Shown one piece after another: positions 45,853 through 53,516 of a DNA stretch of 64,000 nucleotides; position 1 is the stretch's first letter, and every line of letters begins with the position of its first letter. The notes beneath the pieces were generated by a model. That model was not told where the DNA came from, did not search any database, and saw nothing but the letters and a program-made list of their open reading frames with translations. Origin of the DNA: Arthrobacter sp. EPSL27 (lineage in GTDB: Bacteria > Actinomycetota > Actinomycetes > Actinomycetales > Micrococcaceae). The position numbers were made by a program, and so were the translations under genes. Location: the NCBI RefSeq assembly GCF_001512305.1, contig NZ_LNUT01000004.1, forward strand, positions 506,664 to 570,663, given 5' to 3'.

Positions 45853-46854
45853 ATGACCGCTGAAAAGGACCTCCACACCCTGCTGGCCACCATGCGTCCG
45901 GAGCTCCGCGATGGCGAATTCGTCTACGTCCTCTGGCCCGACGGCCGGCCCCTCGCCGGTGGGGTCTCCGCCGCCGTCCGCGAGGCGGAAGGACTGACCG
46001 TGGTGCTGCCGCGCGCGGAGGCCGACAGCCTCGGGCTGTCCTACGACTTCGTCGCCGCATGGATCACCCTGCAGGTGCATTCGTCGCTCGAAGCCATCGG
46101 CCTGACCGCCGCCGTCAGCGCCGCCCTGACCGGAGCCAAAATCAGCTGCAACGTCCTCGCCGGCTTCCACCACGACCACATCCTCGTGCCCGTCGCCGAC
46201 GCCGAGCGGGCGCTGGAGGTGCTGCACGAACTGGTTGCCGCCAGCGGGGACCAGCAGCCCGCCCCTGAACTGGTGCTGCGGAGCGAGGAGCCCGCGGACC
46301 GCCCCGCCATCCTCGCGCTCACCGCCGCGGCGTTTGCCGTCTCCCCGGTCACGGGGCTGCCCGTGCAGGGTGTCCCGGAAGAGGTGGGCCTCCTTGCGGA
46401 ACTCTTCGACTGCGAGGACTACCTGCCGCAGTTCAGCATCGTCGCTGAGCAGGGCGGGGAAATCGTGGGTCACGTCATCAGCACCCGGGGCCGGGCGGGG
46501 GAGCTGGCGCTCCTAGGCCTCGGCCCGATCGGCGTCGTGCCGCGGCTGCAGCGCCACGGGATCGGCACCGCCCTGATGAGGGAAACGATTGCCCGGGCCA
46601 ACGCAGCGGGGGAGCGCGGCATTGCCCTGCTGGGCGACCCGGAGTACTACTCGCGGTTTGGCTTCGTGGCGGCGTCCTCGCTCGGCGTGGAGGCCCCCGA
46701 TCCGGCCTGGGGTGCGCACTTCCAGCTGCTGCCGCTGGCCCTGTGGCCCGGCGGTGCGAGCGGGACCTTCCGCTACGCCGGGCCGTTCGGCGTCGCTGAG
46801 CCGTACACCGACCCGGCGGCCGGGCGGGATACCATGGACCGGGCGCCCCAGTAG
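45853..46854 (+). CDS. ACT-domain / GNAT N-acetyltransferase fusion protein
   Basis: 333 aa in two parts. Residues 1-130 look like the tandem-ACT COG3602 (DUF2241) family: LRDGEFVYVLWPDGRPLAGG, VQVHSSLEAIGLTAAVSAAL and AGFHHDHILVPVADAERALE. Residues about 140-300 are a YhbS-type GNAT domain with the acetyl-CoA loop LGPIGVVPRLQRHGIGTAL, then GERGIALLGDPEYYSRFGFV. A small ligand (perhaps an amino acid) may control acetylation, by analogy with other ACT proteins. The stop codon (46852-46854) lies inside the following tRNA gene, a 10-bp same-strand overlap. Confidence 0.85.
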   Translation: MTAEKDLHTLLATMRPELRDGEFVYVLWPDGRPLAGGVSAAVREAEGLTVVLPRAEADSLGLSYDFVAAWITLQVHSSLEAIGLTAAVSAALTGAKISCNVLAGFHHDHILVPVADAERALEVLHELVAASGDQQPAPELVLRSEEPADRPAILALTAAAFAVSPVTGLPVQGVPEEVGLLAELFDCEDYLPQFSIVAEQGGEIVGHVISTRGRAGELALLGLGPIGVVPRLQRHGIGTALMRETIARANAAGERGIALLGDPEYYSRFGFVAASSLGVEAPDPAWGAHFQLLPLALWPGGASGTFRYAGPFGVAEPYTDPAAGRDTMDRAPQ

Positions 46855-46918
46855 CCCAATTGGCAGAGGCAGCGGACTTAAAATCCGCGTGTTCAGGGTT
46901 CGAGTCCCTGCTGGGGCA
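46845..46918 (+). tRNA. tRNA-Leu(UAA)-like tRNA with a short (class I) variable loop
   Basis: 74-nt cloverleaf: acceptor GCCCCAG / CTGGGGC, D-arm GCC...GGC with AATTGGCAGA loop, anticodon stem GCGGA / TCCGC around loop CTTAAAA, variable loop GTGTT (five bases), T-arm CAGGG-TTCGAGT-CCCTG, discriminator A. The 3' CCA is not encoded. The anticodon at 46879-46881 is TAA, which reads the Leu codon UUA. Bacterial tRNA-Leu normally has a long class II variable arm, which is missing here. UUA is very rare in such a GC-rich genome. Confidence 0.93.
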
Positions 46919-46980
46919 CGTTGGCCGGCAGGCTCCGCTCCAGCCGGCAGATTTCCTCTATGCAACGAGTGTTATAAGGA

Positions 46981-46996
46981 TGTGACCGTAGTCACT
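46981..46996 (+). promoter_or_regulatory. CRP/GlxR-like palindrome upstream of the livK-type gene
   Basis: TGTGA-CCGTAG-TCACT matches the CRP/GlxR consensus TGTGA-N6-TCACA at nine of ten arm bases. It is 100 bp before the start codon, suitable for activation. A second perfect palindrome, ATCAGG-AACA-CCTGAT, follows at 47033-47048, possibly the site of a local regulator. Confidence 0.55.
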
Positions 46997-47095
46997 TTGG
47001 ATCGGGCGGAAAGTGCACTAGCTTGAAGTTAAATCAGGAACACCTGATCTTTCGCATCAAAGGCCGTTCGCACCTTTAGATCGAGGAGATTGTAA

Positions 47096-48454
47096 ATGAC
47101 TTCACTCCCCCAGGCGGCGCCGCGCATTGCTAAGCTCACCGCATTGAGCATCGGCGTCGCCCTTCTGGCCACGGCCTGTGGTGGCTCGTCCACCCCGACG
47201 GCGACCGGATCCGGAACCGCTTCCGCCAACGCCGCGGGCATCGCCTGCCCGGCTCCCAGCGCTGGTGCTGGCGCCGGCACCGCTGCCGCGACCAACACCG
47301 GGCCGGTTCCCGCATCTAGCACCACCACCGACACCCCGCTGAAGATCGGCTCGCTCCTGCCGACCACCGGTTCGCTGGCCTTCCTCGGCCCGCCCGAAAT
47401 CGCGGGTGTCAACCTTGGCATCAAGGAAGTCAACGACGCCGGCGGCGTGCTGGGCAAGCCCGTCGAGGTCATCCACCGCGACTCCGGTGACACCAAGACG
47501 GACATCGCCACGCAGTCCACCACGGCACTGCTGGGCCAGGGCGTCAGCGCGATCATCGGCGCTGCATCCTCCGGCGTCTCCAAGACCGTGATCAACCAGA
47601 TCACCGGCGCGGGCGTCATCCAGTTCTCCCCGGCCAACACCTCCCCGGACTTCACCGACTGGGACGACAAGGGCCTCTACTGGCGCACCGCCCCCTCGGA
47701 CGTCCTCCAGGGCAAGGTCCTCGGCAACTACATGGCCACCTGTGGCGCCCAGACCGTTGGCATGATCGTACTGAACGACGCTTACGGAACCGGCCTCGCA
47801 AAGAACGTGAAGTCCGCGTTCGAGGCGGCAGGCGGCAAGGTTGTGGCCGAGGAACTCTTCAACGAAGGCGACTCCCAGTTCAGCAGCCAGGTGGACAAGG
47901 TCCTGGCCGCGAAGCCGGACGCCATCGCCCTGATCACCTTCGACCAGGCCAAGAGCATCGTTCCGCTGATGACCGGCAAGGGCGTCAAGCCCACCCAGAT
48001 GTTCCTCGTGGACGGCAACACGTCCGACTACAGCAAGGACTTCCAGGCCGGCACCCTGAAGGGCGCCCAGGGCACCATCCCGGGCACCTTCGCCAAGGAA
48101 GCGTTCCGCACGAAGCTCCTCGCCATCGATCCGGCCCTGAAGGACTTCAGCTACGCAGGCGAGTCCTACGACGCTGTGAACCTGATCGCACTGGCTTCCG
48201 AAGCCGCCAAGAGCACCAAGGGCGCCGACATCGCCGCTCAGCTCAAGGCAGTCTCTGAAGTTGGCGAGAAGTGCAGCGACTTCGCCTCCTGCGTCACCCT
48301 GCTCCGCGAAGGCAAGGACATCGACTACGAAGGCCAGTCCGGCCCCGTAACGTTCTCCGACGCCGGCGATCCGACGGAAGCCTACATCGGCATCTACGAG
48401 TACCAGGATGACAACAGCTACAAGGCATCCAAGGAAGAGTTCGGCAAGCTCTAA
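47096..48454 (+). CDS. Branched-chain amino acid-type ABC transporter substrate-binding lipoprotein
   Basis: LivK-family binding protein, 452 aa. Signal peptide with the lipobox LLATACGGS, then a long Ser/Thr/Ala/Gly-rich linker up to residue 75. The Peripla_BP_6 domain starts PLKIGSLLPTTGSLAFLGPP and includes GVNLGIKEVNDAGGVLGKPV, GAASSGVSKTVINQ and IVLNDAYGTGLAKNV. True leucine binding is not proved; the group also takes amides, urea and short-chain ligands. GAGGAG precedes the ATG at 47096. The cognate permeases and ATPases are encoded on the opposite strand and converge on it. Confidence 0.9.
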   Translation: MTSLPQAAPRIAKLTALSIGVALLATACGGSSTPTATGSGTASANAAGIACPAPSAGAGAGTAAATNTGPVPASSTTTDTPLKIGSLLPTTGSLAFLGPPEIAGVNLGIKEVNDAGGVLGKPVEVIHRDSGDTKTDIATQSTTALLGQGVSAIIGAASSGVSKTVINQITGAGVIQFSPANTSPDFTDWDDKGLYWRTAPSDVLQGKVLGNYMATCGAQTVGMIVLNDAYGTGLAKNVKSAFEAAGGKVVAEELFNEGDSQFSSQVDKVLAAKPDAIALITFDQAKSIVPLMTGKGVKPTQMFLVDGNTSDYSKDFQAGTLKGAQGTIPGTFAKEAFRTKLLAIDPALKDFSYAGESYDAVNLIALASEAAKSTKGADIAAQLKAVSEVGEKCSDFASCVTLLREGKDIDYEGQSGPVTFSDAGDPTEAYIGIYEYQDDNSYKASKEEFGKL

Positions 48455-48480
48455 GCCCGCCGCTTCCTAGCCACCAAGAG

Positions 48481-48508
48481 GCCCCCGTCCACCGGACGGG
48501 GGCTTTTT
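48481..48508 (+). terminator. Intrinsic terminator after the livK-type gene
   Basis: Perfect 10-bp stem GCCCCCGTCC / GGACGGGGGC with an ACC loop, followed by five T. Confidence 0.92.
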
Positions 48509-48608
48509 GGTGTCTCGGCCCAGCGTTACGCAGGTCAAGGCTTGTAGGCGGCACAGGTAGGCCCGACGGCGGGGTGCGGAAGGTGAGACGAACGCCGAGG
48601 GCGCCGAA

Positions 48609-48715
48609 GGCAGGTGCTTGCGAAAGCGCCGTTGTTGCGTTTGGCCCACGGCGGAAGGGGAAGCCACAGAAGAGGACGACGGAGGCAGGTGCTTGTGAAA
48701 GCGCCGTTGTTGCGT
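48609..48715. repeat. Pair of 32-bp direct repeats in the gap between livK and livF
   Basis: Copies at 48609-48640 and 48684-48715 read GGCAGGTGCTTG, C or T, GAAAGCGCCGTTGTTGCGT, differing at one base; their starts are 75 bp apart and the sequence between copies is weakly similar as well. The 400-bp gap (48455-48856) otherwise holds the two terminators. The minus-strand frames here show a repeated RNNGAF-STCLRRP but no start site or complete domain, so I regard it as non-coding, perhaps a dispersed genus-specific repeat. Confidence 0.75.
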
Positions 48716-48807
48716 GAGGAACGAGCGCAGGCGCCGAGCAAGTGGCTGCCTGCGGCGGCCGGAGGTCGCCCGCCGCCCCGGGGGCCTCCCACATGCCCTG
48801 GACACGC

Positions 48808-48841
48808 AGAAGGGCCGCCACCGGCTGGTGACGGCCCTTCT
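48808..48841 (-). terminator. Terminator-like hairpin after livF
   Basis: Stem AGAAGGGCCGCCACC / GGTGACGGCCCTTCT (one mismatch) around a four-base loop, 16 bp past the livF stop on the minus strand. Confidence 0.75.
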
Positions 48842-48856
48842 TGGCTGTGCGGAGGA

Positions 48857-49630
48857 CTACTCGACGGTGTCGGCGAGGGTGCCCAGGTACAGCTGGATGA
48901 CCTTCGGGTCCTTCATGAGTTCGCGCCCGGTGCCGGTGTACGCGTCCTTGCCCTGGTCCAGGACGTAGCCGCGGTCACAGATCTGCAGGCAGCGGCGCGC
49001 GTTCTGTTCCACCATGATGACGGAGACGCCGGCCCGGTTGATCTCGTGGACCCGCAGGAAGGTCTCGTCCTGCTTGACGGGGGAGAGGCCTGCGGAGGGC
49101 TCGTCCAGCAGCAGCACGGCCGGATCCATCATGAGGGCCCGTCCCATGGCGACCATCTGGCGTTCGCCGCCGGACAGCGACCCTGCACGCTGGGCCCGAC
49201 GCTTCGCCAGCTCCGGGAACAGGTCCGAGACGAACTCGAACCGCTTGGCGAAGTCCTTGGGCCGCTGGAACATGCCCATCTGGAGGTTTTCCTCGATGGT
49301 CAGGGCGGCGAACACGTTGTTGGTCTGGGGCACAAAACCGATGCCCCGGCTGACCAGCTTGTTGGCCTTCAGCCCGGTGATGTCCTGGCCGCGCACCACA
49401 ACCGAACCGGAATGGACCTTGACCAGGCCGAACATCGCCTTCAGCAGGGTGGACTTGCCGGCACCGTTGGGTCCGATGATGCCGATCAGCTCACCCTTGC
49501 GGGCCTCGATGCTGCAGCCGTTGAGGATGTTGACGCCAGGGAGGTAGCCGGCCACCAGATCGGTGACCTTGACGACCGGTGCGTCGCCCTCGACAGGCGT
49601 TGCGGCGGCTGCCGCGCTGGTGGCGCTCAT
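48857..49630 (-). CDS. livF: Branched-chain amino acid-type ABC transporter ATP-binding protein LivF
   Basis: 257 aa. Walker [38 protein letters not shown] after the Q-loop, signature SLSGGERQMVAMGRAL, Walker B AVLLLDEPSAGLSP and IMVEQNARRCLQICDRGYVL, typical LivF. Starts with ATG at 49630 overlapping the livG stop by 4 bp. Last gene of livHMGF. Confidence 0.93.
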   Translation of the reverse strand: MSATSAAAAATPVEGDAPVVKVTDLVAGYLPGVNILNGCSIEARKGELIGIIGPNGAGKSTLLKAMFGLVKVHSGSVVVRGQDITGLKANKLVSRGIGFVPQTNNVFAALTIEENLQMGMFQRPKDFAKRFEFVSDLFPELAKRRAQRAGSLSGGERQMVAMGRALMMDPAVLLLDEPSAGLSPVKQDETFLRVHEINRAGVSVIMVEQNARRCLQICDRGYVLDQGKDAYTGTGRELMKDPKVIQLYLGTLADTVE

Positions 49631-50730
49631 GGTGTGTCCTTGTCTGTGCGGTTCGGTTCCTCGGCGCTGCGCCGGCCGCGCACCGGACCGCTGGTGTCCG
49701 GTTGCGCAGGCTCCGCTGTTTCGGAGGCAACGACGTCGAGGGAGATGATGCCGGCGTTCTCGGTGCCGACAATCGATTCCTCATCGGCGACCAGCTCGGC
49801 GGCCAGTTCCTTGATGCCCTCGGAGTCACCCAGGTCCACGTCGTGGTGGGCGCCGAGGTAGGCGTCGATCACGGCCGGGTTCTTCATGACCTCGGCGGGC
49901 GGGCCTTCAGCCACGATCTTGCCTTCGGCCATGACTACCACCCAGTCCGCGATGTGCCGGACCATGTGCATGTCGTGCTCGACGAACAGCACGGTCATGC
50001 CCTCGGCCTTGAGGTTCTTGATGTGGTCAAGCAGGGACTGCGTCAGCGCCGGGTTCACGCCGGCCATCGGCTCGTCGAGCATCACCAGCTTCGGCCGAAC
50101 CATAAGGGAGCGGGCCATCTCCAGAAGTTTGCGCTGGCCGCCGGAGAGGGACGCTGCATAGTCGTCCTTCTTGGCGTCCAGCTTGAACTTCTGCAGCAGG
50201 ACGTTGGCTTCCTCGGTGATCTTCTTTTCCTGGCCGCCCCAGATACCCTTGAAAAGGGCCTTGGACAGCCGCTCGCCGGACTGCTGGGAGGCGCCCAGGC
50301 GCATGTTCTCCATCACCGTGAGCTTGCCCATGACCTTGGTCAGCTGGAACGTGCGGACCATGCCCATGCGGGCCACCTTGTAGGAGGACACCCCGGCGAG
50401 GCTGTTGCCTTCAAACTGCCACTTGCCCGTGTTCGGGGTGTCGAAGCCGGTCAGGAGGTTGAACAGCGTGGTCTTCCCGGCGCCGTTGGGGCCGATCAGT
50501 GCCGTGATCTTGTGCCGCGGGATCTCCAGGTACTCGACGTCGACGGCGTTGATGCCGCCGAAGCTGCGGGTGACGTTCTCCGCCACCACGATCGGATCGC
50601 GCTTTTTGCAGCCGGGGGCGGTCTCGCCCGCGGCAATCGGACGCGTGTCCGTCATGTAGTCGATGTTTTCTGTATTTCCCGGGTTCCCCGGGGTCGTTCC
50701 CGGGCGGGACTCTTCGTTCTGCGTGCTCAT
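49627..50730 (-). CDS. livG: Branched-chain amino acid-type ABC transporter ATP-binding protein LivG (extended)
   Basis: 367 aa, roughly 100 longer than classical LivG. The ATPase core (from about residue 45) has IGPNGAGKTTLFNLLTGF, SLSGGQRKLLEMARSL, LVMLDEPMAGVNPAL and LFVEHDMHMVRHIADWVVVM. An extra 40 polar residues come first (an internal ATG at 50655 could be the real start), and an acidic C-terminal tail of about 80 residues (AAELVADEESIVGTENAGI) follows, of unknown role. Overlaps livM by ATGA. Confidence 0.92.
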   Translation of the reverse strand: MSTQNEESRPGTTPGNPGNTENIDYMTDTRPIAAGETAPGCKKRDPIVVAENVTRSFGGINAVDVEYLEIPRHKITALIGPNGAGKTTLFNLLTGFDTPNTGKWQFEGNSLAGVSSYKVARMGMVRTFQLTKVMGKLTVMENMRLGASQQSGERLSKALFKGIWGGQEKKITEEANVLLQKFKLDAKKDDYAASLSGGQRKLLEMARSLMVRPKLVMLDEPMAGVNPALTQSLLDHIKNLKAEGMTVLFVEHDMHMVRHIADWVVVMAEGKIVAEGPPAEVMKNPAVIDAYLGAHHDVDLGDSEGIKELAAELVADEESIVGTENAGIISLDVVASETAEPAQPDTSGPVRGRRSAEEPNRTDKDTP

Positions 50731-51695
50731 GCGAACGCCAGCTCCTTCTTATTGCCGAGGACGCCCTGCGGCCTGAATATCATCAGGAGCATCAGGGCGA
50801 CACCCACCAGGATGTAGCGCAGCTGGCCGGCCTGGACGGTGTTCAGCCACGTGATGGTGCCGGACTCGATCAGCCCGTACAGGATGCCCTGGGTGAGGGA
50901 CAGCACCACCCAGAAGATCATGGCGCCGACCACCGGCCCCAGCACCGTGCCGAGGCCGCCGAGCAGCAGGCAGGTGTAGAGGAAGAAGGTCAGCTCGGTG
51001 CCGTAGTTTGCCGGCTGGACCGCGCCGCGGGGGAGCGTGAAGATCATGCCGGCAAGGGCGCCGAGGACGCCACCGATGATTAGTGCCTGCATCTTGTAGG
51101 CGTACACGTTCTTGCCGAGCGAGCGGACGGCGTTTTCGTCCTCACGGATGCCCTTGAGGACGCGCCCCCACGGGCTGCGCATCAGCAGCCACACCAGGAG
51201 GCAGCAGACGGCCACGAGGGACCAGCCAACAACGCGGATGAAGAAGTCGCGGTTGTTCATGCCGAAGTATGAACCTTCGGGGAACGGGTTCATCGCATAG
51301 AACCCGCCCTCAAAAGCGGCCAGGCCGTTGGCCGAACCGGTCACCGAGGTCAGCTGGTTGGTGGTGACGATGTAGCGCACGATTTCCGCCGCCGCGATGG
51401 TGACGATTGCCAAGTAGTCGGCGCGCAGGCGGAGGGTTGGAATACCCAGCAGCAGCGCGAAGATCGCCGAGCAGACCACCGCGATGAGCACGCCGATAAA
51501 GAACGGAACACCGAAGGTCAGGGTGGAGATGGCGAAGCCGTAGGCCCCCACCGCCATAAAGCCGGCCTGGCCGAAGTTGAGCAGGCCTGCGTAGCCGAAG
51601 TGAACCGCCAGGCCGAGGGTGGCCAGGGCGTAGGCAGCCGTCGTCGGGCTGAACAGCTCACCGGCAGCACTGGAGAAAATAAATCCGAAGTCCAT
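50727..51695 (-). CDS. livM: Branched-chain amino acid-type ABC transporter permease LivM
   Basis: 322 aa, about nine helices. Family marks: AVHFGYAGLLNFGQAGFMAVG, GIPTLRLRADYLAIVTIAAAEI, WGRVLKGIREDENAVRSLGK and LGGLGTVLGPVVGAMIFW. ATG at 51695. Ten bp after livH and overlapping livG. Confidence 0.93.
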   Translation of the reverse strand: MDFGFIFSSAAGELFSPTTAAYALATLGLAVHFGYAGLLNFGQAGFMAVGAYGFAISTLTFGVPFFIGVLIAVVCSAIFALLLGIPTLRLRADYLAIVTIAAAEIVRYIVTTNQLTSVTGSANGLAAFEGGFYAMNPFPEGSYFGMNNRDFFIRVVGWSLVAVCCLLVWLLMRSPWGRVLKGIREDENAVRSLGKNVYAYKMQALIIGGVLGALAGMIFTLPRGAVQPANYGTELTFFLYTCLLLGGLGTVLGPVVGAMIFWVVLSLTQGILYGLIESGTITWLNTVQAGQLRYILVGVALMLLMIFRPQGVLGNKKELAFA

Positions 51696-51704
51696 GGCTG
51701 TCTC

Positions 51705-53045
51705 CTAACCCACGCGCTCGCGCCGGCCCAAGATGCCTTGGGGCCGGATCAGAAGGACAATGATCATGATGAAGAGGGCTCCCACGTACTTGAGGTCGGC
51801 AGCGAGGCCGAACACGGTGGTCAGCTCCACGAAGATACCGACGATGATGGATCCGATGAGGGCACCCCACACCGTGCCGAGGCCGCCCAGGGTGACGCCG
51901 GCGAAGATGAGCAGCAGGATCTGCGAACCCATGTCGAACGTGACGCCGGGCCGGTAGTACGCCCACAGGATGCCGCCGAGGGCGGCGAGCATGCCGCCGG
52001 TCACCCAGACAATGCGGATGACGGAGTCGACGTCGATGCCGGAGGCCGCTGCCAGTGCCGGGTTGTCGGCGACTGCGCGGGTGGCTTTGCCGAGGCGGGT
52101 CTTGAGCAGGACGACGCCGAGGACCGCGATGACAACGGCGCTGATCACGAGGGACCAGAGGTTGTTGGGCGAAATGGAAATCGGGCCGATCTGGATCTCC
52201 GCGCTCTGGGCGAAGGGCAGCTGCTGGGTGGCGCCGCCGAAGAAGAACTGGATCACGTAGCGGACGGCCAGTGCGAGGCCGATGCTGACGATCATCATCG
52301 GAACCAGGCCGGTGCCGCGGCGCCGCAGGGGCTTCCAGAGGCCGGCGTCCTGGACATAGCCGAACAAGCCGCCGCCGGCGACCGCCAGCAGAATGGCCAG
52401 CCAGAACGGCAGGTTCATGGCGTTGAACGCGAAGACCAGGACCGCGCCCAGGGTGACCATCTCGCCGTGGGCGAAGTTGGTCAGGCCGGTGGTGCCGAAG
52501 ATCAGCGAGAGGCCGACGGCGGCGAGGGCCAGCAGAAGGCCGAAGCTCAGGCCGGCCACCAGGCGGTTGATCAGGTTCTGGCCGAAGTCCTGCTGCTGCA
52601 CCACAATGCCTTCACCGAACGCGAAGATCACCGAAAGGTTGGAGGTCTGGCTGAAGGTGACCTGCCGCGGGTTCTCCTGGCCGTCGGCGAGCTTGATGCC
52701 TTCGGGGAGGGTGGACTCGTCCAGTTCGATTTCGTAGGTGCCCTGGGCAGGGACTCCGATGGTCCAGGAGCCGTTGGCGCCGGACTTCGTGGTCCCGGTG
52801 AAGTCGCCCTGTTTGGCGGTGATGGTGACATCGGCGATCGGCGCGCGGTCATCGCCGCGCAGGAAGCCGCTGATGCTGTTCTGGAACGTGGTGGCCGACG
52901 GGGATGGTGTCGGCGAGGGGCTCGTGGCCTGGGATGCCGGCGCGACGATCAGCAGGAGCGCGGCTACGGCGGCAAAAACAGCCCCCACAACTTTCAGCAG
53001 TCTGCCGCGCCGTCTCTGCGACAGGCCTCTCGGTGTGCTTCTCAA
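51705..53045 (-). CDS. livH: Branched-chain amino acid-type ABC transporter permease LivH with an N-terminal extracytoplasmic beta-sandwich-like domain
   Basis: 446 aa instead of the usual 290-310. Residues 1-40 look like a signal peptide (basic stretch RRRGRLLK, then AVFAAVAALLLIVAPASQA). A Ser/Thr/Pro linker leads to residues about 55-150, where ISGFLRGDDRAPIADVTITA, GTTKSGANGSWTIGVPAQGT and YEIELDESTLPEG look like a carboxypeptidase-regulatory / CnaB-type beta-sandwich. The LivH permease then starts at INRLVAGLSFGLLLALAAVG and includes TNFAHGEMVTLGA, VADNPALAAASGIDVDSVIR and AGVTLGGLGTVWGALIGSI. The start is TTG at 53045 with GGAGG seven bases upstream. First gene of livHMGF. Confidence 0.88.
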   Translation of the reverse strand: MRSTPRGLSQRRRGRLLKVVGAVFAAVAALLLIVAPASQATSPSPTPSPSATTFQNSISGFLRGDDRAPIADVTITAKQGDFTGTTKSGANGSWTIGVPAQGTYEIELDESTLPEGIKLADGQENPRQVTFSQTSNLSVIFAFGEGIVVQQQDFGQNLINRLVAGLSFGLLLALAAVGLSLIFGTTGLTNFAHGEMVTLGAVLVFAFNAMNLPFWLAILLAVAGGGLFGYVQDAGLWKPLRRRGTGLVPMMIVSIGLALAVRYVIQFFFGGATQQLPFAQSAEIQIGPISISPNNLWSLVISAVVIAVLGVVLLKTRLGKATRAVADNPALAAASGIDVDSVIRIVWVTGGMLAALGGILWAYYRPGVTFDMGSQILLLIFAGVTLGGLGTVWGALIGSIIVGIFVELTTVFGLAADLKYVGALFIMIIVLLIRPQGILGRRERVG

Positions 53046-53516
53046 AATGAAACCTCCACATGGGGGTGGTGTGGGTTGCGCCATTGCAACCGCTGCGAAC
53101 GGTCAGGGTGACGGGATGTGGTGCGTGGTGCGATGCGGTGGAGCAGTTGGGCTTGTGATGTCCGTCACCCTGTTGGGCCCATGTTACAGCCCGATGGGGG
53201 TGATGAATGCCGTCGCGAGCAGGCAGAACGTCGCGATCAGGTAACAACCGTGAAGCAGTGATAGCAGGGTGGTTTACCGGTCCTAAAGTAAACTTTTGTT
53301 GATCCTGAGTATGCCTAAACAGTCGGCTCCCGCGCCGCGCCCAGTACCCCCCCGGGGCCCGCGGACGCGCCCGCGAGGTCACGGTTGGGTTGCGGCAGCA
53401 CTGTTCCGGGAACTATCGCTGCACGTCGGCGGTTGATATTGGTAGCGTGGTGCAAGCGGCACCCGTGGCACATCACCGGACCATCATTCACCCCCTTTAT
53501 TTGGAGGACACCCGCA
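53046..53516. promoter_or_regulatory. Divergent 471-bp region between livH and the Bax-inhibitor-like gene, with a CRP/GlxR-like site
   Basis: At 53154-53169 lies TGTGA-TGTCCG-TCACC, nine of ten arm bases of TGTGA-N6-TCACA, 109 bp before livH. The same type of site precedes the separate binding-protein gene at 46981. The rest contains an AT-richer stretch (53270-53310, with CTAAAGTAAACTTTTGTTGA) that may hold the plus-strand promoter. I see no gene or RNA here. Confidence 0.5.

Noticed and set aside
48294..48821. Minus-strand frames with a repeated RNNGAF-STCLRRP motif between livK and livF
   Set aside because: The similarity arises from the 32-bp DNA repeats; all three frames are open and none has a start site or a complete domain.
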